64,000 nucleotides of DNA from Fen-183 sp036504335 (GCA_036504335.1 DASXVJ010000023.1:124001-188000); one strand, 5' to 3'. Counted from the stretch's first letter, positions 1 through 9,630 are shown. Numbers and translations are program-made. Notes: generated by a model not told the origin, from the letters alone.

Positions 1-39
1 CCGAGGCCGTCACGGAGGCTCTCGGCGACCGGCGGGCCT

Positions 40-984
40 CTACCCGGCCAGGAGCGCCTTCCTGACCGCGGCGAGCTCGCGGCTCTTCTCGGGCCCGACC
101 TCGGGGTAGTGGAGGTCCAGGGAGTCCAGCGCGTCGATCACGGCCGCCGCGACGACGACACGCGTGAACCACTTGTTGTCCGCGGGGACGACGAACCAGG
201 GCGACTCCTCGGTGGACGTCTCGCGGATCATCTCCTCGTACGCCCGCATGTAGTCCTTCCAGCGGGCCCGCTCCTTGACGTCCGCAGGCGAGAACTTCCA
301 GTTCTTCTCCGGCTTGTCGATCCGCTCGAGGAACCGGCGCTTCTGCTCCTTGCGGGACACGTGGAGGAAGAACTTCCGGATGACGAACCCGTTGTTCGAG
401 AGGTAGCGCTCGTAGCTCCGGATGTCGCGGTAGCGGTTCTCCCAGATGTCCTTCTTCACGAGCTTCGCCGGGAGCTTGGCGTTCCCGAGGAACTCCGGGT
501 GCACCTTCACGACGAGGACGTCCTCGTAGTACGAGCGGTTGAAGATGCCGATGCGTCCGCGCTCGGGCAGCTGCTTGTTGCAGCGCCAGAGGAAGTCGTG
601 GTCGAGCTCCTCGCTCGACGGGACCTTGAACGAGGCCACCTGGCAGCCCTGCGGGTTGACGCCCGACATCACGTGCTTGATGGCGCCATCCTTCCCGGCC
701 GCGTCCATCGCCTGGAAGATCAGGAGGACGCCCCAGCGGTCCTGGGCGTAGAGCCGGTCCTGCAGCTCCGCGAGCGCCCGGATCCCGTTCTGCAGGGCCT
801 CCTTCGCCTGCGGCTTCGCCTCCGAGCCGAGGCCCCCCGTGTTGCCGGGGTCGACGTGCCTGAGGCGGAACTTCCTGCCCCTGTCGACGCGGTAGGGCCG
901 TGCGGATTTTCGGGCCTTCTTGATGAAGGCGGCGAGATCGGGCGCCGCGGTGCGGTCGTCTGCGTCGTTCTGCCTGCGGGACAT
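40..984 (-). CDS. ppk2: Polyphosphate kinase 2 family protein
   Basis: A 314-aa PPK2-family enzyme, which transfers phosphate between polyphosphate and nucleotides in the cytoplasm. The P-loop-like segment QAMDAAGKDG lies at about residues 91-100. The Walker B-like segment GIFNRSYYEDV is at about 146-156. The lid-type region with KEQKRRF and the conserved downstream RARW follow. Length fits single-domain class I or III PPK2; I cannot decide between making polyP, ADP or AMP phosphorylation from sequence alone. The ATG at 984 has a good AAGGAG ribosome site 5 nt upstream. A glycosyltransferase gene lies 83 bp upstream on the same strand. Confidence 0.93.
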   Translation of the reverse strand: MSRRQNDADDRTAAPDLAAFIKKARKSARPYRVDRGRKFRLRHVDPGNTGGLGSEAKPQAKEALQNGIRALAELQDRLYAQDRWGVLLIFQAMDAAGKDGAIKHVMSGVNPQGCQVASFKVPSSEELDHDFLWRCNKQLPERGRIGIFNRSYYEDVLVVKVHPEFLGNAKLPAKLVKKDIWENRYRDIRSYERYLSNNGFVIRKFFLHVSRKEQKRRFLERIDKPEKNWKFSPADVKERARWKDYMRAYEEMIRETSTEESPWFVVPADNKWFTRVVVAAAVIDALDSLDLHYPEVGPEKSRELAAVRKALLAG

Positions 985-1067
985 GCGGGACTCCTTGCGG
1001 CGGATAGCCTACGCTCGAAGGACGGTCACGTGCGGCGACGGCCGGGCGACGCGGCGCCGCGAGGTCT

Positions 1068-2231
1068 CTAGCGGCGCCGCACCCCCAGGAGCGACAGGAG
1101 GAACGAGCCGAAGACGCCCTCGGCGCCGAGCACGAGGAAGAGAACGCCCGGAATCATCCAGCGCAGCGTCGCGCCATACGCGAGGTCGTGGAAGCCCGCG
1201 GCGCTCCAGGCCGATACGACGTGGCCCACGAGGCCCGCGCCGGCGAGGAGCGCGAGAACCGACACGGCGAGGCCCGTCTCGAGCGTGATCCACCGGTCGA
1301 AAAGGGACTCGAGGAGGGGATCCTGCGGCAGCAGGCCCTCCGTGATGCCGAAGATCTTCGCGCAGACGCCGAAGAAGACGGCCTGAGCGCCGACGAGAAT
1401 CATCGCGGCGCCTCCGAGGATCGAGTGGACGTCCCAGGTCGCGCCGAACGCGACACGCGGCCCCGGCAGCAGCCACAGGATCAGCGCGGCGCCGCCGAGC
1501 GCGAGCAGCAGGCCCGGCACGAGGAAAAGCCAGCGCGGCGAGTACAGGAGCAGGAACCGCAGGTGGCGCCAGCCGTCCCGCCACGTTCGAAGATGGGGGG
1601 GCCGCGACCGGCCGTCCTTGCGGAGCGTGACGGGAATCTCGGCTATGGTGAGGCCGAAAAGGGCGGCCTTCACGACCATCTCGCTCGCGTACTCCATGCC
1701 GGTCGTCCGGAGGTCGAGCCTCTCGAGCGCGACGCGTCGGAGTCCGCGCAGGCCGCAGTGGAAGTCCGAGACCGGCGTCCGGAAGAAGAGCCGCCCGAGG
1801 CCCGACAGGACCGGGTTGCCGAGCCAGCGGTGGAGCGGCGGCATCGCGCCCTTCTCGATGCGCCCGGCGAAGCGCGAGCCCATGACGAGGTCCGCGCCCG
1901 CTTCGAGGGCCTTCACGAAGTCCGGCACGGCGCCGAAGTCGTACGAGAGGTCGGCGTCGCCCATGACGACGTACGTTCCGCGCGCGGCCGCGAAGCCGCC
2001 CGCGAGCGCCGCGCCGTAGCCCCGACCCGGAACGTCCACGACGCGCGCGCCGGCTTCCCGTGCGAGCGCCTGCGACCCGTCCGTCGAGCCGTTGTCGGCG
2101 ACGAGGACCTCGCCGGCGAGCCCGCCCGCGGCGAGCGCCGCTCGCGCCTCCGCGACGCAGCGTGCCACGGTCTCGGCCTCGTTCAGGCACGGCATCACGA
2201 CGGAAACGAGGGCCTCCCCGGCAGGCGGCAT
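1068..2231 (-). CDS. Family 2 glycosyltransferase with C-terminal membrane domain
   Basis: A 387-aa inverting GT2 enzyme. The N-terminal half is a GT-A fold: SVVMPCLNEAE at the start, ADNGSTDGS at about 45-53, and the metal/nucleotide-sugar DAD motif (GDADLSYD) at about 91-98. After about residue 225 come four or so hydrophobic segments. This resembles the dolichol/undecaprenol-phosphate sugar synthases that charge a lipid carrier at the inner membrane. Donor sugar is unknown. The start is the ATG at 2231, because the glycosyltransferase homology begins there; the frame stays open much further upstream, but that part is antisense to mqnA. It is divergent from mqnA, with 60 bp between the starts. 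Confidence 0.9.
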   Translation of the reverse strand: MPPAGEALVSVVMPCLNEAETVARCVAEARAALAAGGLAGEVLVADNGSTDGSQALAREAGARVVDVPGRGYGAALAGGFAAARGTYVVMGDADLSYDFGAVPDFVKALEAGADLVMGSRFAGRIEKGAMPPLHRWLGNPVLSGLGRLFFRTPVSDFHCGLRGLRRVALERLDLRTTGMEYASEMVVKAALFGLTIAEIPVTLRKDGRSRPPHLRTWRDGWRHLRFLLLYSPRWLFLVPGLLLALGGAALILWLLPGPRVAFGATWDVHSILGGAAMILVGAQAVFFGVCAKIFGITEGLLPQDPLLESLFDRWITLETGLAVSVLALLAGAGLVGHVVSAWSAAGFHDLAYGATLRWMIPGVLFLVLGAEGVFGSFLLSLLGVRRR

Positions 2232-2291
2232 GGACGATTGTCGCCGACTCCGCCCGGAACCGGGCCGCGTAGTGTATTTTTGAAGAGGGCC

Positions 2292-3101
2292 ATGACGACC
2301 ACGTTCCGGGTTTCCCTCGTCGACTACGTCAACGCCTGGCCGCTGACGTGGGGATTCCTGCGCGGCGCCGTCGAGGGCGCGGACCGGATCACGGACGTCC
2401 CGTCGGCGTGCGCGGACCGGCTCGCGCGCGGCGAGGTGGACGCCGGCCTCGTCCCGTCGATCGAGGCGGCGCGCATCCCGGGCGTCCGCATCGTCCGCGG
2501 CGTCGGGATCGCGTCGAAGGAGCGCGTCCGGAGCGTCATCCTCGCGAGCCGGCGCCCGCTCGAGGAGGCGCGCACGGTCGCGCTCGACCTCTCGTCGCGC
2601 TCCTCGGCGGCAATGGCGCGCGTCCTCTTCAAGGACCTCCTCGGGACGGCGCCCGACTTCCACACGGCCGCGCCGGACCTCGCCGAGATGCTCGCGCACC
2701 ACGACGCGGCTCTCCTCCTCGGCGACCCCGCGCTGAAGGCCGACCTCACGGGGCTCCACGTCCTCGACCTCGCGGAGGGCTGGCGGCGGCTCACGGGCCT
2801 GCCGTTCGTCTTCGCGGTCTGGGCGGTGAGGCCCGCGATCCCGCCGGAGCCGTTCCTCTGGTCGCGCGAGTACGCGAAGACCCACCTCGACGAGATCGTC
2901 GCGGCCGCCGTCGCGCGCACCGGGCTCGCGGCGGGGGAGCTCCGGGCCTACGTAGACGGCAACCTGCACCACGACCTCTCGTCCGACGACGAGAAGGGAC
3001 TCCGCGAGTTCTACCGCCGCGCGCACGCGCACGGGCTCCTTCCCTCGCCGGACGCGCCGCCGTTCGTGGGTGTGCCGCTCGTCCCGCTGAGGGAGAGCTG
3101 A
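2292..3101 (+). CDS. mqnA: Chorismate dehydratase MqnA
   Basis: A 269-aa periplasmic-binding-protein-fold enzyme of the futalosine menaquinone pathway. It removes water from chorismate to give 3-enolpyruvoyl-benzoate. The family pattern is clear: an N-terminal SLVDYVNAWPL, an early DAGLVPSIEAARIPG, then ALDLSSRSSAAMARVLF, and GLPFVFAVWAVR late in the protein. Length matches the family. The ATG at 2292 is chosen because homology begins immediately; upstream reading is antisense to the glycosyltransferase. mqnC follows after 1 bp, so the two steps are surely co-expressed. Menaquinone by this route implies quinone-based respiration without the classical men genes. Confidence 0.92.
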   Translation: MTTTFRVSLVDYVNAWPLTWGFLRGAVEGADRITDVPSACADRLARGEVDAGLVPSIEAARIPGVRIVRGVGIASKERVRSVILASRRPLEEARTVALDLSSRSSAAMARVLFKDLLGTAPDFHTAAPDLAEMLAHHDAALLLGDPALKADLTGLHVLDLAEGWRRLTGLPFVFAVWAVRPAIPPEPFLWSREYAKTHLDEIVAAAVARTGLAAGELRAYVDGNLHHDLSSDDEKGLREFYRRAHAHGLLPSPDAPPFVGVPLVPLRES

Positions 3102-3102
3102 G

Positions 3103-4290
3103 TTGTCCGCCGCCCTCGAGGTTCCGGCCGTCCTCCCGAACGCCGCCGCGCCGGGGCTTGGCGGATCGCCGCGGGTCCGCGAGGTCCTCGCGCGCGCGGG
3201 CGCGGGCGGGCGACTGTCGTGGGACGACGGCCTCATCCTCTTCCGGGAGGCGACGCTGCTCGAGGCGGGCGGTGCGGCCGACGCCGTGCGCCGCCGCCTC
3301 CACCCGCCGGAGCGCGTCACGTACCAGGTGGACCGGAACATCAACTACACGAACGTCTGCATCTACCGCTGTGCGTTCTGCGCCTTCTACCGGCCCGCAG
3401 GCGACGCCGAGGGCTACGTCCTCTCCTTCGAGGAGATCGGGAGGAAGGTCGAGGAGACGATCGCGCTCGGCGGCACGGGCATCCTCCTGCAGGGCGGCGT
3501 GCACGCCGAGCTGCCGTTCTCGTTCTACGAGGACCTGCTCTCGTTTCTCCGCGAGAGGTATCCGCGCGTCCATCGGCACGCGTTCTCGGCGCCCGAGATC
3601 CACTTCCTCGCGAAGAAGGAGAAGACGGGGGTCGCCGACGTGCTCGCGCGCCTCCGGAAGGCGGGCATGCAGTCGCTCCCGGGCGGAGGCGCCGAGATTC
3701 TCGAGGACGAGGTGCGTAAACGCATCTGGGCGCTCACGAAGGCTCCGACGGAGAAATGGGCGGAGGTCCACCGCGCCGCGCACCGCCTCGGGATGCCGAC
3801 GACCGCGACGATGATGTTCGGGGTCGGCGAGACCCACGAGCAGCGTCTCCACCACCTCGACGTCGTCCGCCGCGCGCAGGACGAGTCCCTCGCCGAGGGC
3901 GGCGAGAGCTTCACGGCCTTCATCCCGTGGACGTTCCAGGAGGAGAACACCGCCCTCGACGGCAGAGTCGAGACGGCGGGGGGCGCGGACTACCTCCGCA
4001 CGCTCGCGATCGCGCGCCTCTATCTCGACAACGTCCCGCACGTGCAGGGCTCGTGGCTCACGCAGGGGGCCAAGATCGGCAGCGTCGCCGCGGCGTTCGG
4101 CGCGGACGACCTCGGCTCGATCATGATCGAGGAGAACGTCGTCGCGGCCGCCGGCTCGCACAACCGGATGGCGGGCGAAGGCGCCATGCGCGCCCTCATC
4201 GAGGGCTCGGGCTTCACGCCGGTCAAGCGCGGCTCGGTCTACGACCGCTGCCGCGACGCCTGCTGCCGGGACCTGCCCGCGCTGGCCTGA
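3103..4290 (+). CDS. mqnC: Cyclic dehypoxanthinyl futalosine synthase MqnC
   Basis: A 395-aa radical SAM enzyme that cyclises dehypoxanthinyl futalosine in menaquinone synthesis. The 4Fe-4S site is C86-x3-C90-x2-C93 (CIYRCAFC). It sits in the MqnC-style context RNINYTNVC, followed by GGTGILLQGG and HAFSAPEI. The latter stretches fit MqnC better than its relative MqnE, the aminofutalosine synthase, so I favour MqnC. The start is TTG at 3103, one base after the mqnA stop. A GGGAGAG ribosome site lies inside the mqnA end, 5 nt upstream. Conserved Cys residues near the C-terminus (RDACCRD) are unusual but of unknown role. Confidence 0.88.
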   Translation: MSAALEVPAVLPNAAAPGLGGSPRVREVLARAGAGGRLSWDDGLILFREATLLEAGGAADAVRRRLHPPERVTYQVDRNINYTNVCIYRCAFCAFYRPAGDAEGYVLSFEEIGRKVEETIALGGTGILLQGGVHAELPFSFYEDLLSFLRERYPRVHRHAFSAPEIHFLAKKEKTGVADVLARLRKAGMQSLPGGGAEILEDEVRKRIWALTKAPTEKWAEVHRAAHRLGMPTTATMMFGVGETHEQRLHHLDVVRRAQDESLAEGGESFTAFIPWTFQEENTALDGRVETAGGADYLRTLAIARLYLDNVPHVQGSWLTQGAKIGSVAAAFGADDLGSIMIEENVVAAAGSHNRMAGEGAMRALIEGSGFTPVKRGSVYDRCRDACCRDLPALA

Positions 4291-4329
4291 CGCGCCCTGC
4301 GGGCATTATCCTCGCGCAAGAAACACTCA

Positions 4330-6588
4330 ATGACGCTGTCTTCGGGGTCCCGCCTCGGCCCGTACGAGCTCCTCTCGCCGCTCGGCAAGGGCGGGATGGG
4401 GGAGGTCTACCGGGCGAAAGACACGCGCGTCGACCGGGCGGTAGCCCTGAAGGTGCTGCCGGAAGAGTTCTTCGAAAGTGAAGAGAGGAGAGGACGCTTC
4501 GAGAGGGAGGCCCGCATGCTCGCGAGCCTCAACCATCCGGGCATCGCTGCTCTCTATTCATTCGAAGAGATCCCCTCCTCCTCCTCCTCCTCCTCCTCCC
4601 GCCACCTCCTCGTCATGGAGCTCGTCGAGGGCGATGACCTCGCACGGAAGATCTCCGCGGGTCCTCTTTCCCTCGAAGAGATCCTTTCTTTCGCACGCCA
4701 GATCGCCGAGGCCCTCGAAGCGGCGCACGGAAAGGGAATCGTCCATCGCGACCTGAAGCCCGCGAACGTGAGGGTGACGCCCGACGGGCGCGTGAAGCTC
4801 CTCGACTTCGGGCTTGCGAAAAGGGCCGGCGCGGGCCCGTCCGGGAGCGAGGACGCCACCGCGACGGCCGGACTCTCGGAGGCGGGCGCCGTGATGGGAA
4901 CGATCCCGTACATGTCGCCCGAACAGGTGTCGGGCCGCCCGCTCGACGCGCGGACCGACCTCTTCTCGCTCGGGGTCGTCCTCTACGAGATGGCGTGCGG
5001 CCGGCGCCCGTTCGAGGGAGACTCGTCGGCCGAGCTCGCGTCCGCGATCCTGCGCGACACGCCGCCGCCCGTCGGCCGCGTACGCACGGACCTGCCGGAG
5101 GACCTCGCCGAAGCGATCCGACGCTGTCTCGAGAAGGACCCTCGAAACCGCTTCCCGAGTGCGCGCGACCTGCTCGCCGCATTCGACATGCCGCGTCGGA
5201 GCGCGCCGGCGCCCGTTTCGATCGCCGTCCTGCCGTTCGTGGACATGAGCTCCGCGAAGGACCAGGAGTACCTGTGCGAGGGGATGGCCGAGGAGATCAT
5301 GAACGCGCTCGTGGGGGCCGGGATCCGCGTGGCCGCGCGGATGTCGACGTTCCGCGCGGCCCGGCAGGGGGACGACCTCGCGGCCGTTGCGCGCGTGCTC
5401 AGCGTCGGCCACGTCCTCGACGGCAGCGTCCGCACCGCGGGCCCGCGAATCCGCGTCACGGCGCGCCTCACGGACGCCGCGACCGGCTTCCAGGTCTGGT
5501 CGGAGAAGTTCGACCGGGAGCTCGCCGACGTGTTCGCCGTCCAGGACGAGATTGCGGCCGGCGTCGTCGAGGCCGTGCGCAGCCGGCTCGGCGCCGAGCC
5601 GGCGGCCCTCCAGGCCCGGCGGCAGGTCCGGAACCTCGAGGCCTATCAGCACTACCTGATGGGACGCCATCTTCGGTTCACGAAGAACGACCACGGGAGC
5701 GCCCTGCTCAGCTTCGAGCGGGCCGTCGCTCTCGACCCGTCGCACGGCCCTTCGTGGGTCGGACTGGCCGACATCCACGTCCTCGCCGCGGCCTACGGCA
5801 TGAGACCGTCGGCCGAGGCGAACGCGGCGGCCAAGGTCGAGCTCGCGACCGCCGAACGCCTGCAGGGCGAGACCGGAGACGCGTGCTACGTCGAGGGCAT
5901 GATCGCGTTCGGCGAGCGGCGCTGGGCGGACGCCGATCGGGCGATGGCGCGGGCGATCCGGATCGAGCCCGGCAACGTCCAGGCGCAGTGCTGGCGCGCG
6001 ATGCTGCATTCGAACCGGGGACGTACGGAAGCGGCGATCGAGGCGCTCGAGCGCGCCCGTGAGATCGATCCGGTCGCGCCCTATCCGTACGCGATGACCG
6101 GTTTCTGCCTGCTGAACCTGCGACGGGCCTCCGACGCGGCCAGGTTCGCCGGCCAGGCGCTGGCCTTCGACGAGGACAACCTCCTTGCGCTCTGGGTGGC
6201 GGGGGCGGCGGATGTCTCCGGGGGTCGGGCCGATCAGGCGGTCTCACGCCTCGAGCGGGCTGCGGAGCGCGCCCGCACGAATTCCTTCACGCAAGGCACG
6301 CTCGGGTGGGCGCTCGCGTCGGCCGGCCGGATCGGCGACGCGCGCCGCGTCCTCGAGGCGCTGCACGCCGGCGCCGTGCCGGGCGCCACGGTCCTGTCGG
6401 AGGCGTGGCTCCTCGCCGCGCTGGGCGACGCGGATGCCGCGTTCGAGGTGCTTCAGCGGGCATGCGACGAGAAGCAGCTGCTCGTCCCGTTCATCGGACT
6501 GCCGGGTCTCGACCTCTTGAGGTTCGACCCGCGGTTCGCGGCGTTCGTCGAGAGGCTCGGGTTGCCGCCTTCGGCGGTGGCGCCGTGA
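4330..6588 (+). CDS. Ser/Thr protein kinase with FlgO/TolB-like module and TPRs (paralogue 1)
   Basis: A 752-aa Hanks-type kinase. Residues 9-265 form the kinase: glycine loop GKGGMGEVY (about 19-27), catalytic Lys41, HRDLKPAN from 139, DFG at 159-161, MSPEQ activation segment. A TolB/FlgO-like alpha-beta module (SIAVLPFVDMSS to QDEIAAGVVEAV) spans about 297-415. TPR-like helices run to the end. No membrane segment is visible, so it is probably cytoplasmic. Eight serines from a TCC repeat interrupt the N-lobe at 83-90. The gene ends in a GTGA overlap with a second, similar kinase. Substrates are unknown; TPRs suggest a scaffold for partner proteins. Confidence 0.9.
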   Translation: MTLSSGSRLGPYELLSPLGKGGMGEVYRAKDTRVDRAVALKVLPEEFFESEERRGRFEREARMLASLNHPGIAALYSFEEIPSSSSSSSSRHLLVMELVEGDDLARKISAGPLSLEEILSFARQIAEALEAAHGKGIVHRDLKPANVRVTPDGRVKLLDFGLAKRAGAGPSGSEDATATAGLSEAGAVMGTIPYMSPEQVSGRPLDARTDLFSLGVVLYEMACGRRPFEGDSSAELASAILRDTPPPVGRVRTDLPEDLAEAIRRCLEKDPRNRFPSARDLLAAFDMPRRSAPAPVSIAVLPFVDMSSAKDQEYLCEGMAEEIMNALVGAGIRVAARMSTFRAARQGDDLAAVARVLSVGHVLDGSVRTAGPRIRVTARLTDAATGFQVWSEKFDRELADVFAVQDEIAAGVVEAVRSRLGAEPAALQARRQVRNLEAYQHYLMGRHLRFTKNDHGSALLSFERAVALDPSHGPSWVGLADIHVLAAAYGMRPSAEANAAAKVELATAERLQGETGDACYVEGMIAFGERRWADADRAMARAIRIEPGNVQAQCWRAMLHSNRGRTEAAIEALERAREIDPVAPYPYAMTGFCLLNLRRASDAARFAGQALAFDEDNLLALWVAGAADVSGGRADQAVSRLERAAERARTNSFTQGTLGWALASAGRIGDARRVLEALHAGAVPGATVLSEAWLLAALGDADAAFEVLQRACDEKQLLVPFIGLPGLDLLRFDPRFAAFVERLGLPPSAVAP
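4576..4599 (+). repeat. (TCC)8 trinucleotide microsatellite in kinase CDS
   Basis: Eight perfect TCC units in frame encode eight serines between strands of the kinase N-lobe, just before RHLLVMELVEG. The two paralogous kinases have SSLSSS and SSSSA in the same place, so the loop tolerates length change. Slippage would add or remove whole serines without a frameshift. Confidence 0.9.
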
Positions 6589-8879
6589 CGGTCGCCCCCG
6601 GCTCCCGCCTCGGCCCGTACGAGATCGCCGCGCTCCTCGGAAAGGGCGGGATGGGAGAGGTGTACCGGGCGAGGGACACGCGGCTTGCGCGAGATGTCGC
6701 GATCAAGGTCCTACCGGAAGAGCTCTTCGAAGGCGAAGAGAGGCGGCAGCGGTTCGAGCGGGAAGCGAAGCTGCTGGCCTCGCTGAATCATCCGAACATT
6801 GCGGCGATCTATTCGTTCGAAGAGGTCTTCTCTTCGTTGTCCTCTTCTCGCCACCTGCTCGTGATGGAGCTCGTCGAGGGGGACGACCTCACGCACCGGC
6901 TCGCCTCCGGCTTGCTTCCCGTTGAGGAATCACTTTCGTTCGCCGGGCAGATCGCTGCCGCGCTGGCGGCGGCGCACGAAAGGGGAATCGTCCATCGCGA
7001 CCTCAAGCCGGCGAACGTGAGGGTGACGCCCGACGGGCGCGTAAAGCTCCTCGACTTCGGGCTCGCGAAGAGGACAGAGCCCGGTGCGGCGCAGGACGTG
7101 ACCGGGGCGCCGACGGTCTCGAAAGGCACGGAACCCGGCGTCGTGATGGGGACGTTCCCGTACATGTCCCCCGAGCAGGCGCTGGGCAAGCCCGTGGACT
7201 TCCGGTCGGATCAGTTCGCGTTCGGGACGATCGTGTACGAGATGCTGACTGGGAGGCGGGCCTTCGCCCGGGCGAGTGCTCCCGAGACGATGACGGCCGT
7301 GATCCGGGAGGAACCGGAGCCGCTCGAGCGCGCCGCACCCGGGGCGCCAGTCGCACTCCGCCGAATCGTCGAGCGATGCCTCGCGAAGAGCCCCGGGGGC
7401 CGGTACGCGTCGACGCAGGACCTCGTGGAAGCGCTCGGCGGCGTGAAGGGCCTCCCCTCGCCGTTCTCGGGCGCCCGGGCGGCTCCGGCCGAGGACGAGG
7501 ACGTCGTTCCGTCCGTCGCCGTCCTGCCGTTCGTGAACATGAGCGCCGATCCCGAGAACGAGTTCTTCGCGGACGGCATCACGGAAGACGTGATCGCGCA
7601 CCTCGCGAAGATCCGGACCCTGCGCGTCACATCGCGCACGTCGGTCATGGCGTTCAAGAAGCACCAGCAGAGCCTGCGCGAGGTCGGGGCGGCGCTCGGC
7701 GTCGGCATGCTCGTCGAGGGGAGCGTCCGCCGCTCGAAGAACCGCGTGCGGATCGTGGCGCAGCTCGTCGACCCGCGCACGGACCAGCATCTCTGGGCCG
7801 AGACGTACGATCGGGACCTCGACGACATCTTCGCGATCCAGACGGATGTCGCGCTCCAGATCGCCGCCGCGCTGCGCGCCGAGCTCACTCTCGACGAGCG
7901 CGCGCGGATCGGGCGCCGCCCGACACGCGACCTCGACGCCTATCAGCTCTACCTGCAGGGGCGGCACCACTTCCAGGAGTTCACGAAGGCAGGCTCCGCC
8001 CGGGCCCTTGCACTTTTCGAGCAGGCGGTCGCCCGCGACCCCCTCTTCGCGCTCGCCTACGCCGGCATTGCGCAGACGCACGTCGAGGGGGTTATTGGCG
8101 GGATCAGCGGCGTGGTGCCCGGAGAGGCGTTCGCCCGCGCGCAGGAGGCGGTGGACCACGCGCTGGCGCTCGACGACGGTCTGGCCGAGGCGCACGGCAT
8201 TGCGGGGGTGCTGCGTTTCACACGCGATTTCGACTGGAAGGGGGCGGAAGCGGAGTCCCGGCTGGCTCTCAAGCTCAGCCCGGGCAGTGCGGACATCTGT
8301 TTGCAGCTCGGCTGGCTCTGCTCGGCGCAGGGGCGCTTCGACGAGTCCCTCGCCCTGATGCGGCGGGCGCGTGAGATCGACCCTCTGGCGATCCGCAGCG
8401 ACTACCCCAATGAGCTGATGCGGGCAGGCCGGACGGAGGAGGCGCTCGCCGAATGTCAGCGCGCCCTGGCGATCGATCCCTCCTATCCGCGTCTTCATAC
8501 GGTGTTCGGATGGGCCTGCCTGGGGCTGGGGAGGACCGCCGAGGGCCTGGCCGCGCTCGAGCGCGCCGTCGAGCTCCTGCCCGAAAGCACGATTTTCCGC
8601 GCGCAGCTGGGCCAGGCGCTCGGCATGACAGGGCAGGAGGCGAAGGCGAGGGCCATCCTCTCCGACCTCGAGGCCCTCGCCAGGACGCAATACGTGGCCC
8701 CTTATTACCTGGCCCACGTCCACACCGGCCTCGGCGAGCGGGACGCCGCCATGGACTGCCTCGAGCGCGCGCTCGAGGACCGGTCGGGAGCCATCTACGG
8801 CATCAAGGGCTCGTACCTCTTCGCCAGCCTGCGCGACCACCCGCGGTTCCAGGCGATGCTCAGGCGGATGAACCTCTGA
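6585..8879 (+). CDS. Ser/Thr protein kinase with FlgO/TolB-like module and TPRs (paralogue 2)
   Basis: A 764-aa kinase paralogous to its neighbours. It starts at GTG 6585 in a 4-bp GTGA overlap with the upstream kinase, so the pair is translationally coupled. Kinase motifs are intact: GKGGMGEVYRARD, Lys41 in AIKVLPEE, HRDLKPANVRV, DFGLAKR and MSPEQALG. The central alpha-beta module runs from SVAVLPFVNMSADPENEFF to FAIQTDVALQIAAAL. The C-terminal 350 residues are TPR repeats. No transmembrane helix is evident. Earlier in-frame starts are rejected because that region is the C-terminus of paralogue 1 in another frame. Confidence 0.9.
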   Translation: MTVAPGSRLGPYEIAALLGKGGMGEVYRARDTRLARDVAIKVLPEELFEGEERRQRFEREAKLLASLNHPNIAAIYSFEEVFSSLSSSRHLLVMELVEGDDLTHRLASGLLPVEESLSFAGQIAAALAAAHERGIVHRDLKPANVRVTPDGRVKLLDFGLAKRTEPGAAQDVTGAPTVSKGTEPGVVMGTFPYMSPEQALGKPVDFRSDQFAFGTIVYEMLTGRRAFARASAPETMTAVIREEPEPLERAAPGAPVALRRIVERCLAKSPGGRYASTQDLVEALGGVKGLPSPFSGARAAPAEDEDVVPSVAVLPFVNMSADPENEFFADGITEDVIAHLAKIRTLRVTSRTSVMAFKKHQQSLREVGAALGVGMLVEGSVRRSKNRVRIVAQLVDPRTDQHLWAETYDRDLDDIFAIQTDVALQIAAALRAELTLDERARIGRRPTRDLDAYQLYLQGRHHFQEFTKAGSARALALFEQAVARDPLFALAYAGIAQTHVEGVIGGISGVVPGEAFARAQEAVDHALALDDGLAEAHGIAGVLRFTRDFDWKGAEAESRLALKLSPGSADICLQLGWLCSAQGRFDESLALMRRAREIDPLAIRSDYPNELMRAGRTEEALAECQRALAIDPSYPRLHTVFGWACLGLGRTAEGLAALERAVELLPESTIFRAQLGQALGMTGQEAKARAILSDLEALARTQYVAPYYLAHVHTGLGERDAAMDCLERALEDRSGAIYGIKGSYLFASLRDHPRFQAMLRRMNL

Positions 8880-9581
8880 TCACGCCAGGTCGAAGACGAG
8901 GAACTCCGCTTCGCCGTTCGGCGCCTTGAACGCGAACGCCGTCTCGTCCGAGGCCGCGAGGCCGTCGCCGGCCGACAACGCCTTGCCGTTCACCTCGACC
9001 GTCCCGCGCAGCGCCTGCACCCAGAGATGCCGGCCTTTCGCGAGCGAGAGCGAGGTCTCCGCGCCCTTCTCGAGCACCGACGCATAGAGCCTCACGTCCT
9101 GCCGGATCGCGAGCGATCCGTCCGCGCCGTCCGGCGAGACGACGAGCCGGAGCCGGTTCGTCTTGTCGGCCTTCTCGAACCGCTTTTCGGCATAGCGGGG
9201 CTTATGGCCCGCGCGGTCCGGAAGGATCCAGATCTGGACGAAGTGGACGGGCTCCGTCTCGCTCCCGTTGAACTCGCTGTGCATGACGCCCGTGCCGGCG
9301 CTCATGTACTGGACGTCGCCCGGCACGATCTTCGAGCCCGAGCCCATGCTGTCCTTGTGCGCGAGCGCACCCTCCAGGACGTACGACACGATCTCCATGT
9401 CGCGGTGGCCGTGGGTCCCGAAGCCCTCGCCCGGCTGGACGGTGTCGTCGTTCAGGACCCGCAGGGCGCGGAAGCCCATGTGGCGCGGGTCGTGGTAATC
9501 GGCGAAGGAGAAGGAGTGCCAGGTGTCGAGCCAGCCGTGGTCGGCGTGGCCGCGCTCTCGGGCGCGACGGACGGTGATCAT
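8880..9581 (-). CDS. Pirin family bicupin protein
   Basis: A 233-aa pirin (YhaK-type). The metal-site cupin motif is FGTHGHRDMEIVSYVLEG, followed by GVMHSEFNGSE, with a second cupin carrying VQALRGTVEVNG. Pirins have been described as quercetin 2,3-dioxygenases or redox-sensing proteins; the physiological role here is open. The start at ATG 9581 begins the typical MITVRRARERGHADHGWLDTW region; the 39 upstream codons in frame do not look like pirin. Its stop abuts the stop of the kinase on the other strand with no spacer. No terminator is visible between them. Confidence 0.88.
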   Translation of the reverse strand: MITVRRARERGHADHGWLDTWHSFSFADYHDPRHMGFRALRVLNDDTVQPGEGFGTHGHRDMEIVSYVLEGALAHKDSMGSGSKIVPGDVQYMSAGTGVMHSEFNGSETEPVHFVQIWILPDRAGHKPRYAEKRFEKADKTNRLRLVVSPDGADGSLAIRQDVRLYASVLEKGAETSLSLAKGRHLWVQALRGTVEVNGKALSAGDGLAASDETAFAFKAPNGEAEFLVFDLA

Positions 9582-9630
9582 GCGAGGCGCAAACGCAAGA
9601 GGCCCTTCCTGTATTCCCGTCTGGTCTGAG

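Noticed and set aside
1188..3101. Very long open frames antisense to or upstream of real genes (for example 1188-2291, antisense to the glycosyltransferase)
   Set aside because: High GC leaves few stop codons. These frames are arginine-, alanine- and proline-rich without family motifs and lie opposite well-supported genes.
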